A DNA stretch of 37,427 nt from a virus. The notes beneath the pieces were generated by a model. It was given only the letters and a program-made list of their open reading frames with translations. It searched no databases and was not told where the DNA came from. A program made the position numbers and the translations under genes. Positions 30,928 through 37,427 of the stretch are shown here, piece by piece; positions within the stretch are counted from its first letter, which is position 1, and every line of letters starts with the position of its first letter. Location of the stretch: the IMG/VR virus record IMGVR_UViG_3300046002_008655, positions 1 through 37,427 of that record, one strand, 5' to 3'.

Positions 30928-31760
30928 TTTTGCAACAAGTAATATTTTTCAACCTCTCTTCTAACTCTTCTTAAATCTCCTTGCGATTCGGCAAAAGCTT
31001 TCTCTACCTCGTTTTCATCCGTTAAACCATTTGCATGACAAATCAGGCGCACGTCTTTTAAAGAGGTAGGGTCAAGTGCAATGAATTTTCTACCAATGCG
31101 AGACCACAATTCGCAGTAACCAATTTTATCACGCTGTACGCCTTTCAAAATGCGTTTTTTCAAGGCAGGAACTCCCGACAACACAAAACCACAGTGGTTG
31201 TATAAATCGTTGTAGAAATCCATGAATAAGTCCATTTGTGGGTCTTTCAACTTATCCATCTGGTCGATGATTACAATCGGAGCTTCCATCCCCATAACGT
31301 GGTCGATGAATGCTTCAATCATTTCTTCAGTTGTGCCAAACACTTCCATTCCACAGGCAGTCAATAAAGCTTTCACGTAGCTTTTTTTGCTCCAGTAGTT
31401 TTTGCACTCCACGTAAATCACATTGTTTTCAGCGCGCTCAAATGCTTTATAAGTGTGACTTTTTCCATGACCAGCGTCGTAAGAAATACCGATTGACATG
31501 TGACGTTTCTTTGCAGCTTCAATCAGCTCGGTGATGAGTGTGAAGTTGGCTGTGATAGCCGTGTTCCATGAGTCCTCAATTCGCAGCGTTACAGAAACCT
31601 TGCGCCACATTTCATCGGCGATTAGTTCCCACTTTCCGTTTATCATTTGAGAAATCGTGGCGTTTGAAACTCCAGCTTTATTAGCTACCTTCTTTCCGCT
31701 TGATTTGGCAACGAGTTTCTCAAGCTCGTTTGCAATTTTTTGTTTTTGATTTGGTGTCAT
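30924..31760 (-). CDS. MuB-like transposition target AAA ATPase
   Basis: 278 residues. Residues 22-48 are an HTH (GKKVANKAGVSNATISQMING), then the AAA core: P-loop DAGHGKSH (95-102), Walker B IVIIDQMDK (162-170) and LSGVPALKKRI. The C-terminal half matches the MuB/TniB group, which binds DNA non-specifically, stimulates MuA and chooses target sites away from the phage itself. It lies directly behind the transposase, the order found in Mu. Confidence 0.85.
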   Translation of the reverse strand: MTPNQKQKIANELEKLVAKSSGKKVANKAGVSNATISQMINGKWELIADEMWRKVSVTLRIEDSWNTAITANFTLITELIEAAKKRHMSIGISYDAGHGKSHTYKAFERAENNVIYVECKNYWSKKSYVKALLTACGMEVFGTTEEMIEAFIDHVMGMEAPIVIIDQMDKLKDPQMDLFMDFYNDLYNHCGFVLSGVPALKKRILKGVQRDKIGYCELWSRIGRKFIALDPTSLKDVRLICHANGLTDENEVEKAFAESQGDLRRVRREVEKYYLLQK

Positions 31761-31784
31761 GTGTTATTGTTGTTTTTGTTGCTT

Positions 31785-33827
31785 TTATAGTCTTGCGTAG
31801 CTTACTTTTTCAAGCTCATTGCGTTGGCTTTTTGGTAGTTTGCCACCGTACTTGATGAGTAGGTCCTGGTCATCGATTAGCTTTTCGGTTGAAACGCCTG
31901 TTGAGGCAACCAATTTTTTAACTATTTCTTCAATGGCAGCTATTTCGCGCTTGTCGGTTTCGATGTGTTTGATGGCTAATGCTTTTTCGCCTTCGTGCAT
32001 CAAGGCGGGAACTACCTCAAATTGTTTTTTCTTCTCGGCCGTGGCAACGAATACCAAACCGTTTTCAGTTTCCTGGTATAGTTTCACAAACTGGTTTAAA
32101 TACTCAGGGTCGTATTTGATAATGAATTTTTTAGTGATGTTGTTGGCTCTGAAATCGCTATCTGGCAAACCTTCCGAATCATACACCTCAAATTCATAGA
32201 TGCGCTCGTGTAATTTCATTTTGATGCCGTGGCTGAAATAAGTGATTGGCTGCGTTTGGTTGACCCAGAATAATGAAGATTGGTCCAAGTAATCTATTTC
32301 TTCTTTCAGCTTCATTTCATGATGATAAACCGCATTTCGTGCTTGGTCTTTGAATTTCGGATGCTCGGCATTATTCCACATATACACAATTGTTTCCCAA
32401 ATCTTAATCACCTCCGCTTTGGTTTTCAATAGGTGTTTATTAGCCATTATGAAATCCATATTTGGGCGATTGTCAGCATTTCTCACTTTTATCGATTGTT
32501 TGTCAGAGAACCAAAGAGTAGAAATATGTTGTTTTTGAAGTCTGTTTAAGATTCCCTCAACCGGTGAACTGTGACGGTAGGCTTGATGTGGGTAATGCGT
32601 TCCGCCATTGATTGCAACCATATTGGTATAGAGGTCCTGCATCACTTTTGATTTATGCCCCGATTGATTATCGTAGGTGAACAAAAACGGACGACAGCCT
32701 GCCGTGTTGAATGCCATTTTAACAGCCGTGAAATGATCGCTCATGTTTTCGGTTTCGGATAAGCTCCAGCCAAGAATCTTTTCGGAGTAGATATCGAACA
32801 CAATGTTTATTTTGCTATTGGCAACTATGTCTGTGCGCTCTTTACCTGTTTTTTTATCAATAATGGTGTCGAGGTAGATAAGGTCAAGTTTCGTTCCGTC
32901 AATTGACCAATATACATTAGGAAACCAACGTGAACGATCTCTTGAAAGCGTGTGACCAAATTCATTTTTCCACTCTTCAACTCCGTGGCGTTTGTACATC
33001 CAAATGCGTTTTTGAGCAGGTTCGTGAAGGAAATTATTAACCGCCTGTTCTGTCACCGCCTGCCATTCTTTGGATTCGCGAATGAGGTTATATTGTTCAA
33101 GTAGTTGAGGAACGCTCAATTTTGTTGGCAAGCAGTACATTGCAAGGAACCAATCACCATTTTTACCTGAGCCTCTTGAAATTTTGGAGGCATTGGATGT
33201 TCCAAGTTTTAGTGAAATCAATGATTTGTAACCAACTTTCTCATACCGAGCATATTTCTTGCGCAATGCTTCTTGTGAAGGAGGAAGCGTATGCGGAACG
33301 ATGTTTCTAAACTCGTTTATCTCTTGCGTGACCATTGGCCAAATATTACCAACTGTTTGTTCGCCTAGATTTTTGCGAATGGTTCTACTTTGCTCTTTGA
33401 TGATTTTGAGCGCGTTAAGAACCGAGGCATTCATAGTGTATTCATCAATCAACTCCTCTGATAGTTTTCGGCGCTCTTCACCAAAAATATAACCACGGTA
33501 GAAGCGATTTGCCGCCACATCAATCAAGTAGTATTTTTCAAACAACTGCTTTTGTGCTATTTTTTTCGGCTCGCCAAATTTCAAAATCAAGCAAGATTGC
33601 CAGTGGCGGTTGATAGAATCCCACTCGATTAATCCCGAATGAAATTTACAAGCTCTTCTCAATTGCTTCTCAGGCGATGCGTGCGATGCCAAGCGTTGAT
33701 TGATTGCCTTGTAGCTAATCAAATTCAAGCTTTCCGGGTGCGGCTCACGGTCGGATTGTAGAAACTTGATTTTTACGCCAAGCTTTCCGTTGTGGATTTC
33801 GTAAGGAGTGATTTTTTCAGGTTTCAT
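31785..33827 (-). CDS. MuA-type DDE transposase
   Basis: 680 residues. Catalytic triad: D310 in YWSIDGTKLD, D386 in FTYDNQSGH, E424 in SSPVEGILNR, the rve/Mu-type DDE core. The N-terminal 120 residues carry basic, helical DNA-binding parts, and the C-terminal region (about residues 560-680) has a Lys/Glu-rich tail that in MuA contacts MuB/ClpX. It inserts phage DNA at random sites and drives replicative transposition. Presence of MuA and MuB together defines the element as a Mu-like phage. Confidence 0.9.
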   Translation of the reverse strand: MKPEKITPYEIHNGKLGVKIKFLQSDREPHPESLNLISYKAINQRLASHASPEKQLRRACKFHSGLIEWDSINRHWQSCLILKFGEPKKIAQKQLFEKYYLIDVAANRFYRGYIFGEERRKLSEELIDEYTMNASVLNALKIIKEQSRTIRKNLGEQTVGNIWPMVTQEINEFRNIVPHTLPPSQEALRKKYARYEKVGYKSLISLKLGTSNASKISRGSGKNGDWFLAMYCLPTKLSVPQLLEQYNLIRESKEWQAVTEQAVNNFLHEPAQKRIWMYKRHGVEEWKNEFGHTLSRDRSRWFPNVYWSIDGTKLDLIYLDTIIDKKTGKERTDIVANSKINIVFDIYSEKILGWSLSETENMSDHFTAVKMAFNTAGCRPFLFTYDNQSGHKSKVMQDLYTNMVAINGGTHYPHQAYRHSSPVEGILNRLQKQHISTLWFSDKQSIKVRNADNRPNMDFIMANKHLLKTKAEVIKIWETIVYMWNNAEHPKFKDQARNAVYHHEMKLKEEIDYLDQSSLFWVNQTQPITYFSHGIKMKLHERIYEFEVYDSEGLPDSDFRANNITKKFIIKYDPEYLNQFVKLYQETENGLVFVATAEKKKQFEVVPALMHEGEKALAIKHIETDKREIAAIEEIVKKLVASTGVSTEKLIDDQDLLIKYGGKLPKSQRNELEKVSYARL

Positions 33828-33857
33828 AGTTAATAATCAATTTTGTTTTCGATGTCA

Positions 33858-33876
33858 CCCCGACTCATCATCGGGG
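33858..33876. terminator. Hairpin between tRNA-like gene and transposase
   Basis: CCCCGA pairs with TCGGGG around a 7-base loop, 31 bases upstream of the transposase start; it is followed by CTTTTAC on the + strand but by no T-run in the leftward direction. More likely a processing or structural element separating the tRNA-like RNA from the transposase mRNA than a full terminator. Confidence 0.35.
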
Positions 33877-33917
33877 CTTTTACGGCAGTGTTGCGCGTGG
33901 TGGTAACATCGTTTGGT

Positions 33918-33995
33918 TGGTTTCAAAGGCGGGATTCGAACCCGCACACACCTCCCACTACTGGAGGTAGCTCTAGCCACTGAGCTTACTTTGAA
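33918..33995 (-). tRNA. Atypical tRNA-like gene in the early operon
   Basis: Leftward: acceptor TTCAAAG/CTTTGAA, D arm GCTC/GAGC with GG and flanking A, anticodon stem CCTCC/GGAGG, 5-base variable loop, T arm GCGGG/CCCGC with TTCGAAT, discriminator A, encoded CCA; 78 nt with the CCA. The anticodon loop AGTAGTG has no U33, and the linkers around the D arm are one base longer than usual, so the anticodon is ambiguous (TAG by position). No intron seen. It lies between a Cys-rich protein and the transposase, in the same direction. It may be functional but odd, or a degraded host tRNA. Confidence 0.65.
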
Positions 33996-34111
33996 AATCA
34001 CTACATTTGAGGTATCTAATCTTAAAATTGTAGTGAGTATGAAAAAATTATTTTGGCGTGGCACGGGTCAAAAGGACACCGGAGATTTCTTTATATATAT
34101 ATCATTTTACT

Positions 34112-34870
34112 TTAGTGGTTCTGAGAAGGATTACAAACGAATTGTTGCCCATTACAAACATCTTTGCATTTGCTACAAGTTGTATTGTAGCATTCTGCAC
34201 AAATATGATCTATCAAATGAAGGCGAAGTTTATTCTTATGTCCGAGTGGCTGTTTACAAAACTCTCGAATCTCATTTAATCCCCCCGCATTGGTTAAAAG
34301 AAGTTTTTGAACTTGATGCAAAAGTGATGCAACGATCTTTTCGCCTTGGTGAAATTCTAGTTTTTTACGACCTTGACGAGTTATCGCAATATCAATCTGA
34401 ACAGGAATTGAAGTATTTGGAATAGCATCTAAATTTCCTGGTATTGTTTCTTCTAGTTCCAAAGCCAAATCTATGGTATTGCTAACTGCATCAGAAAGTA
34501 GCTTTAAAGATTGAAGTGATAATTCTGGTTTTTTTTCCTTAGGCTGTACCCTTTTTTGTTCAACCCCTAAAGCAAACCTCACAGCATTTGGATAAACACA
34601 ATTTGCCGAAACACTATCGCCCCTGTCCCAAATCATCAGCATTTCTTTAAGGAGAGCTTTCATTGATTTGTAATCCTCGACTAGTTGTGTTGGGTTTTCA
34701 ATTTCTTCAAGCGCGTTCACACATTGAACAATTCGTTGTGCGGTTGCTCTTTCTTCTGGTTCGATATTGTGGCTATTCAAACGAACAGAAGCAATAAGGT
34801 ATCCGTCTTTGTAAATATCGCCTGATCCGGGGTGATGTGTCCAAGGTGCTGGGATGTGGTTTTGTGACAT
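34112..34870 (-). CDS. Hypothetical early protein with Cys-rich C-terminus
   Basis: 252 residues. The N-terminal part (HIPAPWTHHPGSGDIYKDGYLIASV, ERATAQRIVQCVNALEEI, YKSMKALLKEML) resembles the short phage module that precedes many early proteins. The middle is helical. The C-terminus has Cys clusters (CAEC, CSKC, VC, C) suitable for zinc. It lies just after the two HTH-like genes and before the tRNA-like gene. No specific function can be assigned. Confidence 0.6.
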   Translation of the reverse strand: MSQNHIPAPWTHHPGSGDIYKDGYLIASVRLNSHNIEPEERATAQRIVQCVNALEEIENPTQLVEDYKSMKALLKEMLMIWDRGDSVSANCVYPNAVRFALGVEQKRVQPKEKKPELSLQSLKLLSDAVSNTIDLALELEETIPGNLDAIPNTSIPVQIDIAITRQGRKKLEFHQGEKIVASLLHQVQKLLLTNAGGLNEIREFCKQPLGHKNKLRLHLIDHICAECYNTTCSKCKDVCNGQQFVCNPSQNH

Positions 34871-34896
34871 AGTTTTGATTTTTGAATTATTAATGT

Positions 34897-35067
34897 TTAA
34901 GATTTAATTGTGCTCAATTTCTCATACTGCTCTTTGATAAACTTGGCAGTTCCCGTGGTGATGACTCCTCTAACCGCGCCTCTTATGTAGCGATTTGTAA
35001 ACCCGAACTTGATTTTCAGCTCATTGATAAGTTCGTCTTTTAGGATGATTGGGGTAGTAGCTTCCAT
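34897..35067 (-). CDS. Small HTH-like protein, paralogue of the upstream gene (Ner/Cro-like role possible)
   Basis: 56 residues, ATG at 35067, four bases after the 73-residue gene. LINELKIKFGFTNRYIRGAVRG aligns with LVVVRLMEKYGFSRRYIQMSVRG of the neighbour: the same KxGFxxRYIxxxVRG core. The core looks like the recognition part of a small HTH, of the type often found as early regulators in Bacteroidota phages. As Ner of Mu is the first leftward gene and controls the early promoter, these may do the same; that is inference. Confidence 0.65.
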   Translation of the reverse strand: MEATTPIILKDELINELKIKFGFTNRYIRGAVRGVITTGTAKFIKEQYEKLSTIKS

Positions 35068-35071
35068 TGAT

Positions 35072-35293
35072 CTATTTTTGGATTAATTCATTTTTGGATT
35101 TTAGCAACTGATCTATTTCCTCACACATCAGTTTGTATTCTTTTTTTAGAATGTCGGATGCTTCTGATTGGCGTTCGCCTCTCACAGACATTTGAATATA
35201 TCTGCGACTAAATCCGTACTTCTCCATCAATCGCACCACAACCAATCCGTTTAAGTTTTGGTGCGTTCGCTTTTTTGTCTTAGTTTCGCTCAT
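35072..35293 (-). CDS. Small HTH-like protein at the head of the early operon (Ner-like position)
   Basis: 73 residues. Core GLVVVRLMEKYGFSRRYIQMSVRGERQSEASDILKKEY with helix-turn-helix look and a C-terminal helix. It is the first gene after the early promoter, 28 bases past the -7 box, next to the repressor operator, exactly where Mu has ner. Its paralogue follows at once. Likely a DNA-binding switch protein that turns down early transcription or repressor. Confidence 0.6.
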   Translation of the reverse strand: MSETKTKKRTHQNLNGLVVVRLMEKYGFSRRYIQMSVRGERQSEASDILKKEYKLMCEEIDQLLKSKNELIQK

Positions 35294-35320
35294 TGTATTT
35301 GCTGTTCGTTATTTATGCAA

Positions 35321-35353
35321 CAAATATAAATAGAAAGTTTTCTCAATTGCAAA
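35321..35353 (-). promoter_or_regulatory. Early leftward promoter
   Basis: TATATTTG (-7) at 35321-35328 and TTTG (-33) at 35350-35353 with a 21-base spacer on the - strand, the Bacteroidota primary promoter pattern. The -33 box lies within the loop of the operator palindrome, so repressor bound there would block it. Confidence 0.7.
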
Positions 35354-35372
35354 TTAAATTGAGAAAACTTTC
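35333..35372. promoter_or_regulatory. Repressor operator, 16-bp perfect inverted repeat
   Basis: GAAAGTTTTCTCAATT at 35333-35348 and its exact reverse complement at 35357-35372, separated by 8 bases. An AATTGAG half-site recurs at 35383-35389, just before the repressor ATG. Between divergent repressor and early genes this is the expected operator, probably bound by a repressor dimer or by the small HTH proteins. Confidence 0.75.
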
Positions 35373-35391
35373 AAATTATTTTAATTGAGCT

Positions 35392-36093
35392 ATGGAAACA
35401 ATTGTAGAACGACTGCGTGAATACCTTGAACGAACACGCGTAACTGTAAGTAATGCTGAGAAAATGTTAGATATTTCTAACGGAGCATTATCTAAACCCT
35501 TTAAATCCAAAACTACAATAAAAACAGATACATTAGAAAAGTTTCTCAAATATTTTACTGATATTAATGCCGATTGGCTCCTTACAGGCAAGGGTGAGAT
35601 GCTCAGAGATACGGCAGAACCGGGAGGAGTAAATGTGTTTAATTCCTCAAAAGACAAGGTAATTGATAGTTCGCAAGACATCCCATTGTATGATTTAGAG
35701 GCATCTGCAGGGATTGTTTCTTTGTTTTCGGATAGCCACGACAACCCAATAGATCATATTCGCATTCCTGGTATTCCTAAATGTGATGGTGCAATAAAAG
35801 TAAGTGGAGATTCAATGTATCCACTGCTCAAGTCAGGAGATATTGTTATGTACAAACAAATTCAAGATGCGGTAAATGGTATTTATTTCTTTGGAGAAAT
35901 GTACATAATTGGGATTGATCAGGACGGGGACGATTATGTGGTCGTGAAATACATCCACAAGTCAGAAAAAGGAGAAGATTATATTAAACTCGTTTCGCAG
36001 AACCAACACCACGATGCTTTCGATATAAAGAAAAGCTCCATTCGCGCGCTTGCAATTGTTAAGGCCAGTATAAGAATTAATTCAATGAAGTAG
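35392..36093 (+). CDS. S24/LexA-type phage repressor
   Basis: 233 residues. The N-terminal 70 residues are an HTH (TVSNAEKMLDISNGALSKPFKSK). The C-terminal part is an S24 peptidase-like switch: cleavage site Ala106-Gly107 in EASAGI, Ser141 in SGDSMYP, Lys186 in VVVKYI. Such repressors cleave themselves with activated RecA, so the prophage should be inducible by DNA damage, unlike Mu itself. It is divergent from the early operon, with the operator between. Confidence 0.85.
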   Translation: METIVERLREYLERTRVTVSNAEKMLDISNGALSKPFKSKTTIKTDTLEKFLKYFTDINADWLLTGKGEMLRDTAEPGGVNVFNSSKDKVIDSSQDIPLYDLEASAGIVSLFSDSHDNPIDHIRIPGIPKCDGAIKVSGDSMYPLLKSGDIVMYKQIQDAVNGIYFFGEMYIIGIDQDGDDYVVVKYIHKSEKGEDYIKLVSQNQHHDAFDIKKSSIRALAIVKASIRINSMK

Positions 36094-36095
36094 AA

Positions 36096-36557
36096 ATGGA
36101 ACTCGAATCAAATAAAATTAAAGAGGTAGTTGAAAACTTCAAAAAGAGTAATGAATTCATCAAGGGAAAACTGGATGAATACAAATATTCGTATTATAAA
36201 CAACTTCTTTTTGTTTCAGCAACATTACTGGGAATTCTAATAGCTTTAAATCAAAAGGATGATCATCTTTCGATAATTGGCATTTACAGTATTCTATTTT
36301 GTCAGGTATTATTAGCAATATCTTGTCTTTCAATATTGCTTCTACTACGTGCGGAAGTGAATATGCTCCGCAAGTTTCGCAATGTAGTTGTACAACACTA
36401 CATTCATAAATTGAAAAATTTAAATTCTCCGTTAACTCACGCAACCACGAAAGAGCCTTTTTACTTTTCTGTTTTAGAATGGATTGCCACTTATTCATTT
36501 TTTACTGCGATAATTGCACTTCTAGTATATTGTTTGTCGTCTTCTAAATTCCTTTAA
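36096..36557 (+). CDS. Three-span membrane protein behind the repressor
   Basis: 153 residues: YKQLLFVSATLLGILIAL and LSIIGIYSILFCQVLLAISCLSILLLL form a close pair of spans, and SVLEWIATYSFFTAIIALLVYCL a third. The N-terminal 35 residues are charged and helical. ATG follows the repressor stop by two bases, so both are in the lysogenic transcript; a superinfection-exclusion role is reasonable but unproven. It overlaps the next, reverse gene end by four bases. Confidence 0.65.
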   Translation: MELESNKIKEVVENFKKSNEFIKGKLDEYKYSYYKQLLFVSATLLGILIALNQKDDHLSIIGIYSILFCQVLLAISCLSILLLLRAEVNMLRKFRNVVVQHYIHKLKNLNSPLTHATTKEPFYFSVLEWIATYSFFTAIIALLVYCLSSSKFL

Positions 36558-36793
36558 TTACTGGTAGCTTTAATAATATCCTTTTCTGCGTCAATTTCAA
36601 AGTCGTAGTGCTTTGTTTCGTTACCCAAAAAAGACAGATAGTATGTCACTTGTTTATTGGGTGATAAGAATACACCTGTAACAATTCTCTCCAACTGATC
36701 CTTATCCGTTTTGAGGTAAACAACCTGCCCAATATTAAAGTAGAGTACATGCCCGGTTGCAAGCACTATAAATGTGGGTTCTGTTGTTGCCAT
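36554..36793 (-). CDS. Small beta-rich protein at the phage left end
   Basis: 79 residues from the ATG at 36793 (a longer in-frame start at 36832 would include the palindrome). Reads ATTEPTFIVLATGHVLYFNIGQVVYLKTDKDQLERIVTGVFLSP, ending in a helix-free acidic stretch. It resembles small proteins with a YLKTD-D-RIVTG core found in Bacteroidota mobile elements; function unknown. It points inward, alone, convergent with the membrane gene. Confidence 0.6.
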   Translation of the reverse strand: MATTEPTFIVLATGHVLYFNIGQVVYLKTDKDQLERIVTGVFLSPNKQVTYYLSFLGNETKHYDFEIDAEKDIIKATSN

Positions 36794-36818
36794 TTGTGTG
36801 TGTTTAAACACAAATGTA
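36791..36818 (-). promoter_or_regulatory. Promoter and palindrome at the start of the left-end gene
   Basis: TACATTTG (36811-36818, - strand) matches the TAnnTTTG -7 box. A 14-bp perfect palindrome TGTGTTTAAACACA (36799-36812) lies between it and the ATG, and longer arms CATTTGTGT/ACACAAATG (36791-36799 with 36808-36816) surround its centre. A repressor-type site at the start codon region is likely; no good -33 box is seen. Confidence 0.45.
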
Positions 36819-37036
36819 AATACCATGCGCATACACGCACACTATTGTACACACAAGTTTTTAAAATTTCTATTTTCCACAACATCGCTTAACTAATTGT
36901 TTCAAAGCATTTTAAGTATATTGCTTTTTTTTAGGCTCTTGCCATAAGGGGGGGCGTTCAGTATCGTTTTACTGCCAAAAGTGGGGTTAAAATTGCCATA
37001 AGGGGGTTTGTAGCTGTCAAAAAAATACCAAGTTTT

Positions 37037-37072
37037 GGTGACCCATTAGGTGACCCATTGAGTGACCCAATA
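37037..37072 (+). repeat. Three tandem 12-bp repeats
   Basis: GGTGACCCATTA, GGTGACCCATTG and AGTGACCCAATA follow each other without gap. The spacing of about one helical turn suggests protein binding on one face, as with iterons or transposase accessory sites. They are not part of a gene with a start codon in any frame. Confidence 0.8.
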
Positions 37073-37306
37073 CGAAAAAACGGCTATTTTGTTTAAAACA
37101 CCTGATTTCTTTAAATAGGTTTAAAAGGGTTTTAAAAGGCATAAAAAAAGCCCCAAAAGTGGAGCAGGTTGCAGTTGTTTTTCTTAGATTTACAAAGGGT
37201 TTAGCGTAAAAGAGCAGTAATTATAGTTGAGATGGAACAATACGCTCTTAAATCGCATAAAAGCGCCATAAAAACGGAAGCATAATTGAAGCAAATGGAA
37301 GTATAA

Positions 37307-37320
37307 TGGTATTTTGATTT
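37307..37320 (-). repeat. Candidate terminal inverted repeat, repressor-end copy
   Basis: TGGTATTTTGATTT, exact reverse complement of the 14-mer at 17-30. Location beyond the last phage gene at this end makes it a candidate transposase-binding end site; about 107 bases remain to the window edge. Short and A/T-rich, so chance cannot be excluded. Confidence 0.35.
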
Positions 37321-37427
37321 ATTTTTGTTCTAGCTTCAATAAATCGCTGCAATCCGCACCGTTATTGGCTTTTTTCGGCTTTTTTGGCTTTTTTTGGTTT
37401 GGTTATTTAATTATTGGGGGGGTACAT

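Larger units (their letters stand above)
36833..37427. other. Gene-free left end region with iterated repeats
   Basis: About 595 bases without a convincing gene. It holds two copies of GCCATAAGGGGG (36941-36952 and 36995-37006), three tandem 12-mers of type GGTGACCCATTA (37037-37072), a GGCATAAAAAAAGCC hairpin near 37138, a three-fold GGAAGxATAAT-like series (37276-37309), the 14-mer inverted match (37307-37320) and a poly-pyrimidine stretch of GGCTTTTTT units (37366-37402), ending in eight G. It probably contains the phage left end and some host flank; the junction is not visible. Confidence 0.6.

Noticed and set aside
33918-33995. tRNA-like gene as the amber suppressor for the TAG in the GNAT frame
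   Set aside because: An amber suppressor needs anticodon CTA; the loop contains TAG, which would read CUA, so it does not match.
33913-34425. 170-codon + strand open frame over the tRNA-like gene and the Cys-rich early gene
   Set aside because: It runs through the tRNA-like gene and antisense to a better supported gene in the early operon; its composition looks like a shadow frame.
36935-37093. About 52 codons open on the + strand ending in GDPLGDPLSDPI
   Set aside because: There is no start codon after the preceding stop, and the repeated peptide only reflects the 12-bp DNA repeats; could be a fragment of a host gene but cannot be supported.

Overview
The window looks like an almost complete Mu-like (transposable, contractile-tailed) prophage of about 37 kb in a low-GC member of the Bacteroidota. 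The host assignment rests on many DUF-type proteins typical of Bacteroidota Mu-like phages (DUF935 portal, DUF3164, DUF6046-like, DUF2586-like sheath), a lipoprotein with an acidic +2/+3 sequence, and several promoter candidates matching the Bacteroidota pattern TTTG-N19-21-TAnnTTTG. The phage runs right to left: its immunity/early end is near 36.8 kb and its mom-like end is near position 86.

Right end (33.8-36.8 kb): an S24-type repressor reads rightward. A 16-bp perfect inverted repeat separates it from the leftward early operon, which opens with two tiny paralogous HTH-like genes, a Cys-rich protein and an atypical tRNA-like gene. Then come a MuA-type DDE transposase, a MuB-type AAA ATPase, a second P-loop ATPase, DUF3164, a GemA/gp16-like protein and many small genes, including a MazG-like one. 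A small tail-fibre cassette (collagen-like repeats plus fibre-assembly-like protein) sits unexpectedly inside this early block at 26.3-27.8 kb. The block ends with a lipoprotein gene and a strong terminator near 22.56 kb.

Middle (15.8-22.3 kb): the DNA-packaging and head-assembly module (TerS, TerL, gp36-like, DUF935 portal, MuF, gpG, gp37-like) lies on the + strand, opposite to every other structural gene. Portal and MuF are joined by a textbook -1 frameshift signal (T TTT TTC, short spacer, 14-bp hairpin). The MuF protein has an AT-rich C-terminal zincin (HEFGH) extension. A 74-codon antisense gene with its own consensus promoter overlaps its 3' end, which fits a MuF polymorphic toxin with an immunity gene.

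Left (2.1-15.7 kb, - strand): prohead protease/scaffold, major capsid, a lysis cassette (holin-like, CHAP endolysin, candidate unimolecular spanin), sheath, tube, tail chaperones with a likely -1 frameshift, tape measure, hub, spike, gp25-like, baseplate J, and two fibre/adhesin genes. In the gap before the tape measure there is an independent + strand unit: promoter, 27-residue membrane peptide, terminator.

Far left (0.09-2.0 kb): behind a terminator-like hairpin lies a DNA-modification-like cluster: a 49-residue protein, an ABC-ATPase whose C-terminal Mom/GNAT-type domain is split off by an A10 frameshift and an in-frame TAG, and a formyltransferase-fold enzyme with Gly in place of the usual catalytic Asn. 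The position matches the mom locus of Mu. The outermost sequences share a 14-bp inverted match, a candidate transposase-end site.
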